DNA of 64,000 nt from Skermanella rosea (GCF_016806835.2 NZ_CP086111.1:6034632-6098631); one strand, 5' to 3'; shown: positions 36,020 to 45,880, counted from the stretch's first letter. Notes: generated by a model not told the origin, from the sequence alone. Translations and numbers: made by a program.

Positions 36020-36102
36020 GGGGTCAACCCTTCCTCTCTCAACTCGTCGAGATACACGTCATAGAGATCATCGGCGGCCGGTGTTATTTCTCGGTGGAGT
36101 CG
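36016..36102 (-). pseudogene. C-terminal remnant of a HigB/RelE-type toxin
   Basis: The last 24 or so codons of a toxin gene remain (REITPAADDLYDVYLDELRE and onward to EGLTP, then TGA). They are open only from 36102, where an in-frame TAG (36105-36103) precedes them, and there is no start codon. The ending matches the C termini of HigB-like toxins encoded before XRE antitoxins. A perfect 34-base inverted repeat lies 20 bases further upstream. Confidence 0.65.
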
Positions 36103-36121
36103 CTATAAATTGAAGTCATAA

Positions 36122-36204
36122 CCGTAGGTCGGGTAGAGCGAAGCGGCACCCGACAAAGCAGGCGCGTTGATGTCGGGTGCCGCTTCGCTCTACCCGACCT
36201 ACGG
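36122..36204. repeat. Perfect 34-base inverted repeat with 15-base loop
   Basis: The arms run from 36122 to 36155 and from 36171 to 36204; they begin CCGTAGGTCGGGTAGAGCGA and are fully complementary. The loop is AAGCAGGCGCGTTGA. The element sits between the toxin remnant and the end of mutS. The CGTAGGTCGG outer end is shared with the repeat at 12799. It has no coding capacity and resembles a small non-autonomous palindromic element. Confidence 0.92.
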
Positions 36205-36293
36205 GTTACTATCTATTACTTGTATCTTCCAAGGGATCGAAGCGGATATCTGCTTCCATCGCCGTCCATCTGCGGCCCGAATCCTTCTCTGTC

Positions 36294-39038
36294 TCACCCG
36301 CTCAGCATCGCCCGCAGCCGGTAAAGCTCGTCCAACGCCGCCTTCGGCGTCAGATCGTCCGGGTTGATCGCCTTCAGCGCCTGCTCAACCGGCGATGGCC
36401 CGGACGGTGCCGCCGGTTCCGGCTCCTTCCGCCGCAGGGCGACGCTGAACAGCGGCAGGTCGTCGGCCAGCCGCGCGACGCTCACGCCGTGCTCGCCCTT
36501 CTCCAGGATCTCCAGCACCTGCTCGGCCCGCGCGATCACCGCCTCCGGCAGCCCGGCCAGCTTGGCGACGTGGATGCCGTAGCTGCGGTCGGCCGAGCCC
36601 GCCGCGACCTCGTGCAGGAAGACCACCTCGCCCTGCCACTCCTTGATCCGCATGGTGTGGCAGGACAGCCGGGGCAGCTTGGCGGCCAGGGTCGTCAGCT
36701 CGTGGTAGTGCGTGGCGAACAGCGCCCGGCAGCGGGTCGCCTCGTGCAGGTGCTCGACGCAGGCCCAGGCGATCGACAGCCCGTCGAAGGTCGCCGTGCC
36801 CCGGCCGATCTCGTCCAGGATCACCAGCGCCCGCGGCCCCGCCTGGTTCAGGATCGCCGCCGTCTCGACCATCTCGACCATGAAGGTGGACCGCCCGCGC
36901 GCCAAGTCGTCGGCGGCGCCGACCCGGCTGAACAGCCGGTCGACCACGCCGATCCGGCAGCGCTCGGCCGGAACGAAGCTGCCGATCTGGGCCATCACAG
37001 CGATCAGCGCGTTCTGGCGCAGGAAGGTGGATTTGCCCGCCATGTTGGGGCCGGTCAGCAGCCACAGCCGGTCGTCAGGCCCCAGGTCGCAGTCGTTGGC
37101 GACGAACCGCGACCCGTCCGACGCGGTCAGCGCCGCCTCGACCACCGGGTGGCGGCCGCCCCTGATATCGAACTCCAGGCTGTCGTCCACCACCGGCCGG
37201 CAATAGCGCCGCTCCTCCGCCAGCTCGGCCAGCGCCGTCGTCACGTCCAGCAGGGCCAGCGCGCGGGCGGCCTCGCCGATCCGGTCGGCCCGGGCGGTCA
37301 CGTCGCCGACCAGCTCGTCGAACAGCGCCAATTCGACCGCCACCGCCTTGTCGGCCGCCTCCGAGATCTTCCGCTCCAGCTCGCCCAGCTCGACCGTGGT
37401 GAAGCGGACGGCGCTCGCCAGCGTCTGGCGGTGGATGAAGGTCTCCGACGCCTTGCCGGACATCAGCTTGTCGGCGTGGGTCGGCGTCACCTCGATGTAA
37501 TAACCCAGCACGTTGTTGTGCCGGATCTTCAGCCCGGATACGCCGGACAGGTCGGCATAGCGCGCCTGCATCGCGGCGATCAGCCGGCGGCTCTCGTCCC
37601 GCAGGGTCACGAGATCGTCCAGGTGGAGCGCGAAGCCGCGCGCGATGAAGCCGCCGTCGCGGGCCAGCAGCGGCAGGTCGGGCGCCAGCGCGCGTTCCAG
37701 CCGGTCGATCAGGGTGGAATGCTCGCCCAGGCCCGCCGCCGCCGTTTCGATCCCGGCGGGTCCCGGCGTCATCCCGGCGGCGCCCAGGACGCGGCGCATC
37801 TCCACGGCGCGCACCAGCCCGTCGCGGACGCAGGCCAGGTCGCGCGGACCGCCCCGGCCCAGCGACAGCCGCGACAGCGCCCGCTCCATGTCGGGGCATT
37901 GGCGCAGCAGCGCCCGCGCCTCGGTCCGGACCCGATCCTCCGCCAGGAAGAACTCCACCATGTCCAGCCGGCCGGAGATCTCGGCCCTGTCGGTCGACGG
38001 GGCCGACAGCCACGCCGCCAGCAGGCGCGCCCCCGGCCCGGTCACGGTGCGGTCGATCGCGGCCAGCAGGCTGCCGCGGCGCTCGCCGGTCAGGGTCCGG
38101 GTCAGCTCCAGGTTCCGGCGGGTCGCCTGGTCGATCTCCATGACGGCACCCTGGGCCAGCTGGCGCGGCGGGTTCAGCCGCGGCACCCGGCCTTTCTGGG
38201 TCAGCTCCACATAGTCCACCAGGGCGCCGGCCGCGGCGACCTCGGCCCGGCTGAAGCTGCCGAAGGCGTCCAGCGTGCCGACGCCGAACAGGTCGAGCAG
38301 CCGGCGCCGGCCGTTCTCGCTGTCGAACCGGCTGTTCGGCTGGACCGTCAGCCGGCTCTTCCACTCGCCGAACAGGTCGAACAGGTCGGGCTGCTGGACC
38401 AGCCGCTCGGGCAGCACCAGCTCCTGCGGGTCGAGCCGCTGGAGGGCCGCCGCCAGCCCGTCGCGGCTCACCGGCTGGAGCGTCAGCTCGCCGGTGGACA
38501 GGTCCAGCCAGGCGAGGCCGGTGCCGCCCGCCGTCTCGGCCAGCGCGCCCAGGAAATTGTTGGCGCGGGCGTCCAGCAGGCTGTCCTCGGTCAGCGTGCC
38601 GGGGGTGACGACCCGCACCACCGCCCGCTTGACCACCGACTTGCCGCCACGCTTCTTGGCCTCCGCCGGGTCCTCCATCTGCTCGCAGATCGCGACCCGG
38701 TGGCCGTGGCGGATCAGGCGCAGCAGGTAGTTCTCGTGGCTGTGGACCGGCACCCCGCACATCGGGATGTCCTCGCCGTTGTGCTGGCCGCGCCGGGTCA
38801 GGGTGATGTCGAGCGTCGCCGCCGCGGCGACCGCGTCGTCGAAGAACAGCTCGTAGAAGTCGCCCATCCGGTAGAACAGCAGGCAGCCGGGATGGGCCTG
38901 CTTGATCTCCAGGTACTGCGCCATCATCGGAGTCGAGGCGGACGGGGCGGCGGGGGAGGCAAGCGTTGTGTCGGGCACGGCAACCGGATCGCTGTCGGAA
39001 AGGGTGTTCTCGGAGGGTTTCTTCTCTGGCGCTCTCAT
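36294..39038 (-). CDS. mutS: DNA mismatch repair ATPase MutS
   Basis: MutS recognises mismatches and starts repair. The 914-residue protein has the mismatch-binding N-terminal domain with the FYELFFDDA motif (Phe-Tyr-Glu, in [11 protein letters not shown]), the connector and lever domains, and the ATPase with Walker [10 protein letters not shown] (about residue 660), [16 protein letters not shown] and the ATHYHEL motif. The final 60 residues include the Pro-rich linker and the C-terminal dimerisation segment ([20 protein letters not shown]). It is a single-gene transcript here. Confidence 0.98.
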   Translation of the reverse strand: MRAPEKKPSENTLSDSDPVAVPDTTLASPAAPSASTPMMAQYLEIKQAHPGCLLFYRMGDFYELFFDDAVAAAATLDITLTRRGQHNGEDIPMCGVPVHSHENYLLRLIRHGHRVAICEQMEDPAEAKKRGGKSVVKRAVVRVVTPGTLTEDSLLDARANNFLGALAETAGGTGLAWLDLSTGELTLQPVSRDGLAAALQRLDPQELVLPERLVQQPDLFDLFGEWKSRLTVQPNSRFDSENGRRRLLDLFGVGTLDAFGSFSRAEVAAAGALVDYVELTQKGRVPRLNPPRQLAQGAVMEIDQATRRNLELTRTLTGERRGSLLAAIDRTVTGPGARLLAAWLSAPSTDRAEISGRLDMVEFFLAEDRVRTEARALLRQCPDMERALSRLSLGRGGPRDLACVRDGLVRAVEMRRVLGAAGMTPGPAGIETAAAGLGEHSTLIDRLERALAPDLPLLARDGGFIARGFALHLDDLVTLRDESRRLIAAMQARYADLSGVSGLKIRHNNVLGYYIEVTPTHADKLMSGKASETFIHRQTLASAVRFTTVELGELERKISEAADKAVAVELALFDELVGDVTARADRIGEAARALALLDVTTALAELAEERRYCRPVVDDSLEFDIRGGRHPVVEAALTASDGSRFVANDCDLGPDDRLWLLTGPNMAGKSTFLRQNALIAVMAQIGSFVPAERCRIGVVDRLFSRVGAADDLARGRSTFMVEMVETAAILNQAGPRALVILDEIGRGTATFDGLSIAWACVEHLHEATRCRALFATHYHELTTLAAKLPRLSCHTMRIKEWQGEVVFLHEVAAGSADRSYGIHVAKLAGLPEAVIARAEQVLEILEKGEHGVSVARLADDLPLFSVALRRKEPEPAAPSGPSPVEQALKAINPDDLTPKAALDELYRLRAMLSG

Positions 39039-39152
39039 GGCGGCGCCACCCTAGCACGCCGGGCGCACCATGGCCTAGGCACGCGGCTGCGCCGGGGCTA
39101 GACTGGGCTCAAGGACTATGAAATAGGCACGTACACGGGGGAATGCACCATC

Positions 39153-39683
39153 ATGGCCAGGAACAACGCCAATACCAGACGGGTGCGCGAGATGGTGGCC
39201 CTGTTCGAGAACCGCCCCGATTTCGACCGGGCCGTGGTGGCCCTGATGCGGGCCGGCTTCGACCGCACCGACCTCAGCGTCCTGTCCAGCCACGAGTCGA
39301 TCGACGTCGCGGGCCGGCCGGCCATGCCGCGGGACGAGGCGCTGACCGCGCTCCTGGGCGATCTCAACTACGCCTTCCCGCTGACCACCGCCGGCCTGAT
39401 CGCGATCGTCGGCGGCCCGATCGCCGGCCCGATCGCGGCGTTGGTGGCTGCCGGAGTCGGCGGCGCCGCGGTCAAGGAATACCTGGACGAGGTGACCGCC
39501 CACCCGGAGACCGACGATTTCGCCCGCGCGCTGGAAGCTGGCGGCGTGATCCTGTGGGTCTGCGTCGATGACGACCCGGAGAAGGAGCGGCGCGCGCGCG
39601 ACGCCCTGACGGGAGCGGGCGGGCGCAACGTCCATGTGGCGGAGCGTGAAAAGGCGGCGGAATCCGGCGCCGGCGACAATTGA
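39153..39683 (+). CDS. Hypothetical protein with glycine-zipper hydrophobic segment
   Basis: This 176-residue protein has an N-terminal alpha/beta ferredoxin-like half (MVALFENRPDFDRAVVALMR, then AGFDRTDLSVLSSHESID). In its middle is a Gly/Ala-rich hydrophobic segment (GLIAIVGGPIAGPIAALVAA), and a second alpha/beta half follows (ALEAGGVILWVCVDDDPEKE). This layout resembles the general-stress/DUF1269-type membrane-associated proteins. No exact family name is claimed. It is divergent from mutS and precedes the APC permease gene by 168 bases. Confidence 0.75.
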   Translation: MARNNANTRRVREMVALFENRPDFDRAVVALMRAGFDRTDLSVLSSHESIDVAGRPAMPRDEALTALLGDLNYAFPLTTAGLIAIVGGPIAGPIAALVAAGVGGAAVKEYLDEVTAHPETDDFARALEAGGVILWVCVDDDPEKERRARDALTGAGGRNVHVAEREKAAESGAGDN

Positions 39684-39851
39684 CCGGCATCGCCCGATCG
39701 CCCCGGCTGCCGCTTTTTATCGGAGGGTACTTCACCGCTTCTGCGTTCCTTCCCCTCTCGCGCCGATTCTTCTTCTTCGTTGTTGAAGGATCCATGACGG
39801 CCCCGGCTCCCCGGAGGCGTCACTCGATCCAGCCACGGCGAGGTCAAGGTC

Positions 39852-41285
39852 ATGCGCGAAGCGGAGACACCGTCCGATAGGGCCGGCGACACGGGGGGAG
39901 CGGACGGGCCGCCGCTCCAGCGCTCCATCGGCATGACCCAGATGGCCTTCTACGCGCTGGGCAGCATGCTGGGCGCCGGCATCTACGGCCTGATCGGCAA
40001 GGCGGCCGGGCAGATGGGCAACGCGATCTGGCTGGCCTTCCTGGTCAGCATGGTCGCGGCGCTGCTGACCGGCCTGTCCTACGCCTCGATCGCGAGCCGC
40101 TATCCGAAGGCCGCCGGGGCCGCCTACGTCACCCAGCGGGCCTACCGCCAGGCGATGCTGACCTACGTGGTCGGGCTGGCGGTGATGTGCTCCGGCCTGA
40201 CCTCGGTCGCGACCCAGTCGAGGGTCGTCGCGGAGAACCTGCAGCAGCTCGGCATGCTGGAGGGCGTGCCCGTGACCGTGCTGGCCCTGGGCTTCCTGCT
40301 GGTGCTGGCCGGCATCGTCTTCCGCGGCATCCGCGAATGCATGTGGCTCAACGTCGTGTGCACCACGGTCGAGGCGTTCGGCCTGATCCTGGTCATCGCG
40401 GTCGGGTTCAGCTACTGGGGCTCGGTCGACCTGCTGGAAACGCCGCCGCCGTCAGATGCGGCCAGTGGGGCGACCGGCGGGTCATCGGGCGGCGTCGGCG
40501 GCATCACGGCGCTTCTGGTGATGCAGGGGGCGGTCCTGACCTTCTTCTCCTTCATCGGGTTCGAGGACTCCATCAACGTCGCGGAGGAGGTCAAGAACCC
40601 CCGCAAGGTCCTGCCCTGGGGCATCATGCTGGCCATGGTCGCGGCGACGCTGATCTATATCGCGGTCTCGATCACCGCCGTCTCGGTCGTGCCGTGGCGC
40701 GACCTGTCCAGCGCCGCGGGGCCGCTGACCGAGGTGGTGGCGCGGGCGGCGCCCTGGTTCCCGCCGGTGGCCTTCCTCGGCATCACCGTCTTCGCCGTCA
40801 CCAACACGGCGCTGCTCAACTACGTAACCGCCTCCAGGCTTGCCTATGGCATGGCCCAGCAGGGGCTGCTGCCGCGCGTCCTGCGCCGGGTCCACCGGAC
40901 GCGCCGGACGCCCCACATGGCGGTGCTGGTCCTGCTGGCGATGATCACCGGCCTGGCCCTGCTGGGCGACATCACCCAACTCGCCTCGGCGACCGTGCTC
41001 CTGCTGCTGCTGGTGTTCTCGATCGTCAACGGCGCCCTGGTGATCCTGAAGCTCCGGCCCGGCGAACCCGCGGGGGGCTTCGAGGTGCCGATCTTCGTGC
41101 CGGCCCTGGGCGCCATGGTCTGCGCGGCCCTGCTGGTCAACCGCTTCGCCACCGGGGACTGGCAGGCACCGCTGATCGCGGGCGCCATCCTGGCCGGCAT
41201 CCTGGGCCTCTACGCCCTGATGCGACCCCGGCACGTGGAGGAGGACGACCTGGCCGCGGCGGCGCAGGCGGAGCCCGCGGAATGA
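39852..41285 (+). CDS. APC superfamily amino-acid permease
   Basis: This inner-membrane transporter of 477 residues has about 12 hydrophobic segments. The first helix has the substrate-binding GAGIYGLIGKAAG pattern typical of APC carriers. FFSFIGFEDSINVAEEVKNP corresponds to helix 6 and the following loop of the family, and SRLAYGMAQQGLLP follows helix 8. The start is supported by GAGG eight bases before the ATG. The substrate is not determinable; cationic or neutral amino acids are likely. Confidence 0.9.
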   Translation: MREAETPSDRAGDTGGADGPPLQRSIGMTQMAFYALGSMLGAGIYGLIGKAAGQMGNAIWLAFLVSMVAALLTGLSYASIASRYPKAAGAAYVTQRAYRQAMLTYVVGLAVMCSGLTSVATQSRVVAENLQQLGMLEGVPVTVLALGFLLVLAGIVFRGIRECMWLNVVCTTVEAFGLILVIAVGFSYWGSVDLLETPPPSDAASGATGGSSGGVGGITALLVMQGAVLTFFSFIGFEDSINVAEEVKNPRKVLPWGIMLAMVAATLIYIAVSITAVSVVPWRDLSSAAGPLTEVVARAAPWFPPVAFLGITVFAVTNTALLNYVTASRLAYGMAQQGLLPRVLRRVHRTRRTPHMAVLVLLAMITGLALLGDITQLASATVLLLLLVFSIVNGALVILKLRPGEPAGGFEVPIFVPALGAMVCAALLVNRFATGDWQAPLIAGAILAGILGLYALMRPRHVEEDDLAAAAQAEPAE

Positions 41286-41322
41286 GGGCGGCCCGTTCTT
41301 CCCGCCCCTATTCCGCCCGCCC

Positions 41323-41580
41323 TCATTCCTCCCGGTATCCCTTGTCGCGCATGCATTTGGCGAAGATCTCCCGGCGATAGGAGAATTGCGGGGTCTCCGG
41401 GCTGGGACGGCGCGGATAGCCCCGCAGCTGCATCTTGACGTCGACCTGCTCGGCGCATTCGCTCTCGGCGACGGATTGGGCGCTTCGGGTGGGCTCCCAC
41501 CGCGTCGCATTGTCGCTGCCCGAGCAGCCGCCGAGGATCAGCAGGGCCGCCGCTGCCGGGGAAAACGCATTCCGGATCAT
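41323..41580 (-). CDS. Small lipoprotein, 85 aa
   Basis: The start is set at MIRNAFSPAAAALLILGGCS, preceded by AAGGAG six bases upstream; the open frame before it lacks such support. The lipobox LILGGC puts the modified Cys at residue 19. Two further Cys (SECAEQ and AKCMRDKGY) lie in the mature part. The ending CMRDKGY is common to many small proteobacterial lipoproteins of unknown function. It converges on the permease gene. Confidence 0.78.
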   Translation of the reverse strand: MIRNAFSPAAAALLILGGCSGSDNATRWEPTRSAQSVAESECAEQVDVKMQLRGYPRRPSPETPQFSYRREIFAKCMRDKGYREE

Positions 41581-41829
41581 TGTTTCTCCTTGCCGCGGCC
41601 TGTCCCGAAGATGCTTAACCAACTAACGGTTAATCGCCGCCCCGGGCAATCCAGTCATGCGATTACAACCGTCTTGCGGAGCGATTTCACTATGATACCG
41701 TTCACCACAAGATAACAGGCCTACCTCCCCCTGCCTTTCGTCATGGGTGACAGGGGAAGATCCGGCCGCCACCACGATCGCCCGCGGCCCAGTCCCTGCG
41801 CCGGCCGCTGGCCGTCCATGAGGAAACGT

Positions 41830-44103
41830 ATGTCCGACCAAGACAAGCGCGTGACCGAGGAGGAAGCTCTCCTGCTTCACTCCAGCGGCCGCCCCGGTAA
41901 GCTCGAGATCGCCCCGACCAAGCCGCTGACCACCCAGCGCGACCTGTCGCTGGCATATTCGCCGGGCGTCGCCGTGCCGTGCCTGCGCATCCAGGAAGAT
42001 CCTTCGACCGCCTACGACTACACGGCCAAGGGCAACATCGTCGCGGTGATCTCCAACGGCACCGCGGTGCTGGGGCTGGGCGACCTGGGCGCGCTGGCGT
42101 CGAAGCCGGTGATGGAGGGCAAGGCCGTCCTGTTCAAGCGCTTCGCCGACGTCGACGGCATCGACCTGGAGGTGGACACCTCCGACGTGGACGAGTTCAT
42201 CAACTGCGTGCGCTTCCTGGGGCCGTCGTTCGGCGGCATCAACCTGGAGGACATCAAGGCGCCGGACTGCTTCATCATCGAGCAGCGCCTGCGCGAGGTG
42301 ATGGACATCCCCGTCTTCCACGACGACCAGCACGGCACCGCGATCATCGCCGCCGCCGGCCTGATCAACGCGCTGCACCTGACCGGCCGCCGGATCGAAG
42401 ACATCAAGATGGTGATCAACGGCGCCGGTGCCGCCGCGATCGCCTGCGTCGAGCTGTTCAAGTCCATGGGCCTGCCCCATGACAGCGCGATCCTGTGCGA
42501 CACCAAGGGCGTGATCTACCAGGGCCGCACCAACAGCATGAACCAGTGGAAGTCGGCGCACGCGGTCAGGACCGAGGCGCGGACCCTGGCCGAGGCGCTG
42601 GAAGGCGCCGACGTGTTCCTGGGGCTGTCGGCCAAGGGCGCCGTCACCCAGGACATGGTCAGGTCCATGGCCGCCAAGCCGCTGATCTTCGCGCTGGCCA
42701 ACCCCGACCCGGAGATCACCCCGGAGGAGGTGCGCGCGGTGCGGTCCGACGCGATCATCGCGACCGGCCGGTCCGACTATCCCAACCAGATCAACAACGT
42801 CCTGGGCTTCCCCTACATCTTCCGCGGGGCGCTCGACGTGCGCGCCTCGACCATCAACGACGCGATGAAGATCGCCGCCGCCCGCGCCATCGCGGCGCTC
42901 GCGCGCGAGGACGTGCCGGACGAGGTGGACGCGGCCTATTCCGGCCGCCGGCTGCGCTACGGCTCGGAATACATCATCCCGGTGCCGTTCGACCCGCGCC
43001 TGATCGTGACGATCCCGCCGGCGGTGGCCCAGGCCGCGATGGAGAGCGGCGTCGCGCGCAAGCCGATCATCGACATGACCGGCTACCGCAACGGGCTGCG
43101 CACCCGGCTCGACCCGACCGCCGACAGCCTCCAGCTGATCTTCGAGAAGGTCAAGGCCAACCCCCGGCGCGTCGTCTTCGCCGAGGGCGAGGAGGAGCGG
43201 GCGATCCGCGCCGCCCTGGCCTACCGCGCCGCCGGCTACGGCACGCCGATCCTGATCGGCCGCGAGGAGGTGATCCGCGACCAGGTCGTGGCGCTGGGCC
43301 TGTCGCCGGAGCAGACCGGGCTGGAGATCCACAATGCCCGCCTGTCCGACGCCAACCGGCGCTATACCGACTACCTCTACCGCCGGCTCCAGCGCCGGGG
43401 CACGCTGCACCGCGACTGCCAGCGGATGGTCAACCAGGACCGCAACGTCTTCGCGGCGCTGATGGTCGCCCAGGGCGACGCCGACGCCATGGTGACCGGC
43501 CTGACCCGAAGCTTCGCGACCTGCTACAAGGACATCACCCTGGTGATCGACCCCCGGGCCGGCCAGCGCGTGTTCGGCGTGTCGGTGGTGGTGACCCGGA
43601 AGCGCACCGTCTTCATCGCCGACACCACGGTGAACGAGCTGCCGACCACCGAGGAATTGGCGGAGATCGCGGTCCAGACCGCGGCCAAGGCGCGCCAGAT
43701 GGGCCACGAACCCCGAGTCGCGTTCCTGTCCTTCTCCAATTTCGGCCAGTACATGCGCGGGCGTGCCGAGCATGTGCGGGACGCGGTGGCGCTGCTCGAC
43801 CAGCGGCGGATCGACTTCGAGTACGACGGCGAGATGTCGGCCGACGTGGCGCTCGACCACGACCTGATGAAGCGGCTCTACCCGTTCTGCCGCCTGTCGG
43901 GTCCCGCCAACGTGCTGGTCATGCCGGCGCTGCACGCGGCCAACATCGGGGCCAAGCTGCTGCAGAAGATGGGCGGCGGCCAGTTGGTCGGCCCGCTGCT
44001 GATAGGCCTGGACAAGCCGGCGCAGGTTGTCCAGATGGGCGCGTCCGTGTCGGACATCGTCAACGCGGCGGCGCTGGCGGCGCACGACTCGCTGCAGTGG
44101 TGA
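41830..44103 (+). CDS. maeB: NADP-dependent malic enzyme with C-terminal phosphotransacetylase-like domain
   Basis: MaeB decarboxylates malate to pyruvate with NADP. The 757-residue protein has the malic enzyme domain in the first 430 residues (AYSPGVAVPCL, GLGDLGALASKPVMEGKAVL, FHDDQHGTAIIAAAG) and a C-terminal Pta-like domain (RRVVFAEGEEERAIRAALAY at about residue 440 onward). That second domain is regulatory and lacks transacetylase activity in studied homologues. ATG 41830 is preferred, with GAGGA five bases before it; the ATG at 41818 is an alternative. Confidence 0.95.
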   Translation: MSDQDKRVTEEEALLLHSSGRPGKLEIAPTKPLTTQRDLSLAYSPGVAVPCLRIQEDPSTAYDYTAKGNIVAVISNGTAVLGLGDLGALASKPVMEGKAVLFKRFADVDGIDLEVDTSDVDEFINCVRFLGPSFGGINLEDIKAPDCFIIEQRLREVMDIPVFHDDQHGTAIIAAAGLINALHLTGRRIEDIKMVINGAGAAAIACVELFKSMGLPHDSAILCDTKGVIYQGRTNSMNQWKSAHAVRTEARTLAEALEGADVFLGLSAKGAVTQDMVRSMAAKPLIFALANPDPEITPEEVRAVRSDAIIATGRSDYPNQINNVLGFPYIFRGALDVRASTINDAMKIAAARAIAALAREDVPDEVDAAYSGRRLRYGSEYIIPVPFDPRLIVTIPPAVAQAAMESGVARKPIIDMTGYRNGLRTRLDPTADSLQLIFEKVKANPRRVVFAEGEEERAIRAALAYRAAGYGTPILIGREEVIRDQVVALGLSPEQTGLEIHNARLSDANRRYTDYLYRRLQRRGTLHRDCQRMVNQDRNVFAALMVAQGDADAMVTGLTRSFATCYKDITLVIDPRAGQRVFGVSVVVTRKRTVFIADTTVNELPTTEELAEIAVQTAAKARQMGHEPRVAFLSFSNFGQYMRGRAEHVRDAVALLDQRRIDFEYDGEMSADVALDHDLMKRLYPFCRLSGPANVLVMPALHAANIGAKLLQKMGGGQLVGPLLIGLDKPAQVVQMGASVSDIVNAAALAAHDSLQW

Positions 44104-44121
44104 CCGGTTTCCGGGACCGGG

Positions 44122-44146
44122 CCCCTCCCACGCGGGAGGGGTCCTT
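44122..44146 (+). terminator. Probable terminator of maeB
   Basis: An eight-base stem CCCCTCCC/GGGAGGGG with loop ACGC is followed by TCCTTATCTT, an imperfect T-run. It lies 18 bases after the maeB stop. Confidence 0.65.
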
Positions 44147-44260
44147 ATCTTGCCCGGAGATTAATCTTTTGTGACGCATGTCCCTGCGGGCATGAAACGG
44201 TGTAATGTGTGGTCTAGTAACGACCGTTCATTGCTTGCGCCCCGCCCGCCCCGTGCCATC

Positions 44261-45721
44261 ATGCCCTCACCGGTAGTCCCGACGACGATACCGCTCCTTC
44301 TCGGCGGACCCCTGGTGCTGGCGCTCGGCATCGTCCTGCTGGGGCTCGCCGCGGTGGGCGCCATCACCTGGGGCGCCGCCGCGGTGGGGTTGCTGTCCGC
44401 GGTCGCGGCGGCGGCGCTGGCGACGCGCGTCTACCGGCGCGACGCCGCCGACGTCGCCACGTATCTCCAGTCCCTGGGGGAGGCCGGGGGCGCCGTCCCC
44501 ATGCCCGAAGGACTTTCACCGACCGCCCGCCTGCTCGCGGCGTCGGCCTCCAGGACCCACGGCGAGTGGCTGGAGCGTGGCGAACGGTTGCGCGCCGGGC
44601 TCGAAGCCAACGAGCAGATCCTCGAGGCGCTCCACGACCCGCTGATCCTGATCGCGTCGGACCGGCGGGTGACGCTGGCCAACATGGCGGCGCGCGGCCT
44701 GTTCGGCGACCGCATGGCCGACCGCGACCTGGCGGCGACGCTCCGCAACCCGCACCTGCTGGGCGCGGTCGACGCCGTGCTGGCCGGCGGCGCCTCGCGC
44801 ATGGTCGAGTTCACCCTGCCGGTTCCGGTGGAGCGGGTGTTCGAGGCGCGGGTCAAGCCGTTCCGCCGCGACGGGTCCACCATCATCATCCTGACCCTGC
44901 ACGACATCACCGCGATCAAGCGGTCGGAGCAGATGCGCGCCGACTTCGTGGCCAATGCCAGCCACGAGCTGCGCACGCCGCTCGCCACCCTGCTGGGCTT
45001 CATCGAGACCCTGCGCGGCCCGGCGCGCGACGACGCCGAAGCGCGCGACCGCTTCCTGGGCATCATGCACGACCAGTCCGGCCGCATGTCGCGGCTGGTC
45101 AACGACCTGCTCTCCCTGTCCAGGATCGAGCTGGACGAGCACACGGCACCCACCGGCCGGGCCGACCTGGGGCGCCTCGCCCGCGGCGCCGTCGCGGCGC
45201 TGGAGCTGAAGGCCGCAGCACGCCGCATCCGGCTGCACCTGGACCTGCCGGACCGGCTGCCCCCGGTCACCGGCGACGAGGACCAGCTCGCCCAGGTCCT
45301 GCAGAACCTGATCGACAACGCGGTCAAGTACACCCGCGACGGCACCGAGGTGCGGATCGCCCTGGCGCTGGTCGAGCCCGGCGGGGGCGGGCCGGCGAGC
45401 GCCGTGGTGCCGCTTCCCGCCGGGGGCCGGCGCGCGGCGCCCATGGTCTCGGCCTCCGTGTCCGATTGCGGCGAGGGCATCGCCCGCATGCACCTGCCGC
45501 GCCTGACCGAACGGTTCTACCGGGTGGACCCCGCGCGCAGCCGGCAGCTCGGCGGCACCGGCCTCGGCCTCGCGATCGTCAAGCACATCGTCAACCGCCA
45601 CCGCGGCCGCCTGACGATCGAGAGCGATGTGGGAAAGGGCAGCACCTTCACGGTTTTCCTCCCGGTCGCGGCCGAGGAAAAGGCCGCCGATACCCGCAGG
45701 GCAGGCGGCTCCGCGGCATAG
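44261..45721 (+). CDS. phoR: Phosphate regulon sensor histidine kinase PhoR
   Basis: PhoR phosphorylates PhoB when phosphate is low. Started at ATG 44261, the 486-residue protein has two N-terminal membrane helices, a PAS domain (about residues 115-220), the phospho-His in NASHELRTPLATLLGF (about residue 235), and a HATPase (NLIDNAVKYTRDGTEV, GEGIARMHLPRLTERFYRVD, GGTGLGLAIVKHIV). The pst genes follow 159 bases downstream, with their own Pho box. phoB is at the far end of the cluster, after phoU. Confidence 0.94.
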   Translation: MPSPVVPTTIPLLLGGPLVLALGIVLLGLAAVGAITWGAAAVGLLSAVAAAALATRVYRRDAADVATYLQSLGEAGGAVPMPEGLSPTARLLAASASRTHGEWLERGERLRAGLEANEQILEALHDPLILIASDRRVTLANMAARGLFGDRMADRDLAATLRNPHLLGAVDAVLAGGASRMVEFTLPVPVERVFEARVKPFRRDGSTIIILTLHDITAIKRSEQMRADFVANASHELRTPLATLLGFIETLRGPARDDAEARDRFLGIMHDQSGRMSRLVNDLLSLSRIELDEHTAPTGRADLGRLARGAVAALELKAAARRIRLHLDLPDRLPPVTGDEDQLAQVLQNLIDNAVKYTRDGTEVRIALALVEPGGGGPASAVVPLPAGGRRAAPMVSASVSDCGEGIARMHLPRLTERFYRVDPARSRQLGGTGLGLAIVKHIVNRHRGRLTIESDVGKGSTFTVFLPVAAEEKAADTRRAGGSAA

Positions 45722-45738
45722 TCGCCTCCCGGTCGCGG

Positions 45739-45756
45739 GTGTCATCAAACTGTCAT
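45739..45756 (+). promoter_or_regulatory. Pho box (PhoB operator) of pstS
   Basis: GTGTCAT-CAAA-CTGTCAT matches the PhoB consensus of two CTGTCAT heptamers spaced by four bases, with one mismatch. An AT-rich -10 candidate (TAATTGTAT, near 45767) follows at the spacing of PhoB-activated promoters. The box lies about 125 bases before the pstS start. Confidence 0.88.
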
Positions 45757-45880
45757 TCCACCGTAGTAATTGTATCGCCGATCGCCGTTAAGGTCCGCGC
45801 CGAAGCCGCAGGTACTCAGGTGCTGCGGGAAAACAGGGCTTTTGGTCCGTATTTTGGCGAATTGGCTGGAGGATTAGATC

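Noticed and set aside
36177..39101. Plus-strand 974-codon open frame opposite mutS
   Set aside because: It is a shadow of mutS; it even reads through the inverted repeat at its start.
41623..44085. Minus-strand 820-codon open frame opposite maeB
   Set aside because: It is a shadow frame; the malic enzyme is well supported on the plus strand.
44161..44260. Upstream start of phoR at 44171
   Set aside because: The extra 30 residues are not conserved in type and precede the first membrane helix oddly; ATG 44261 directly precedes the helix.
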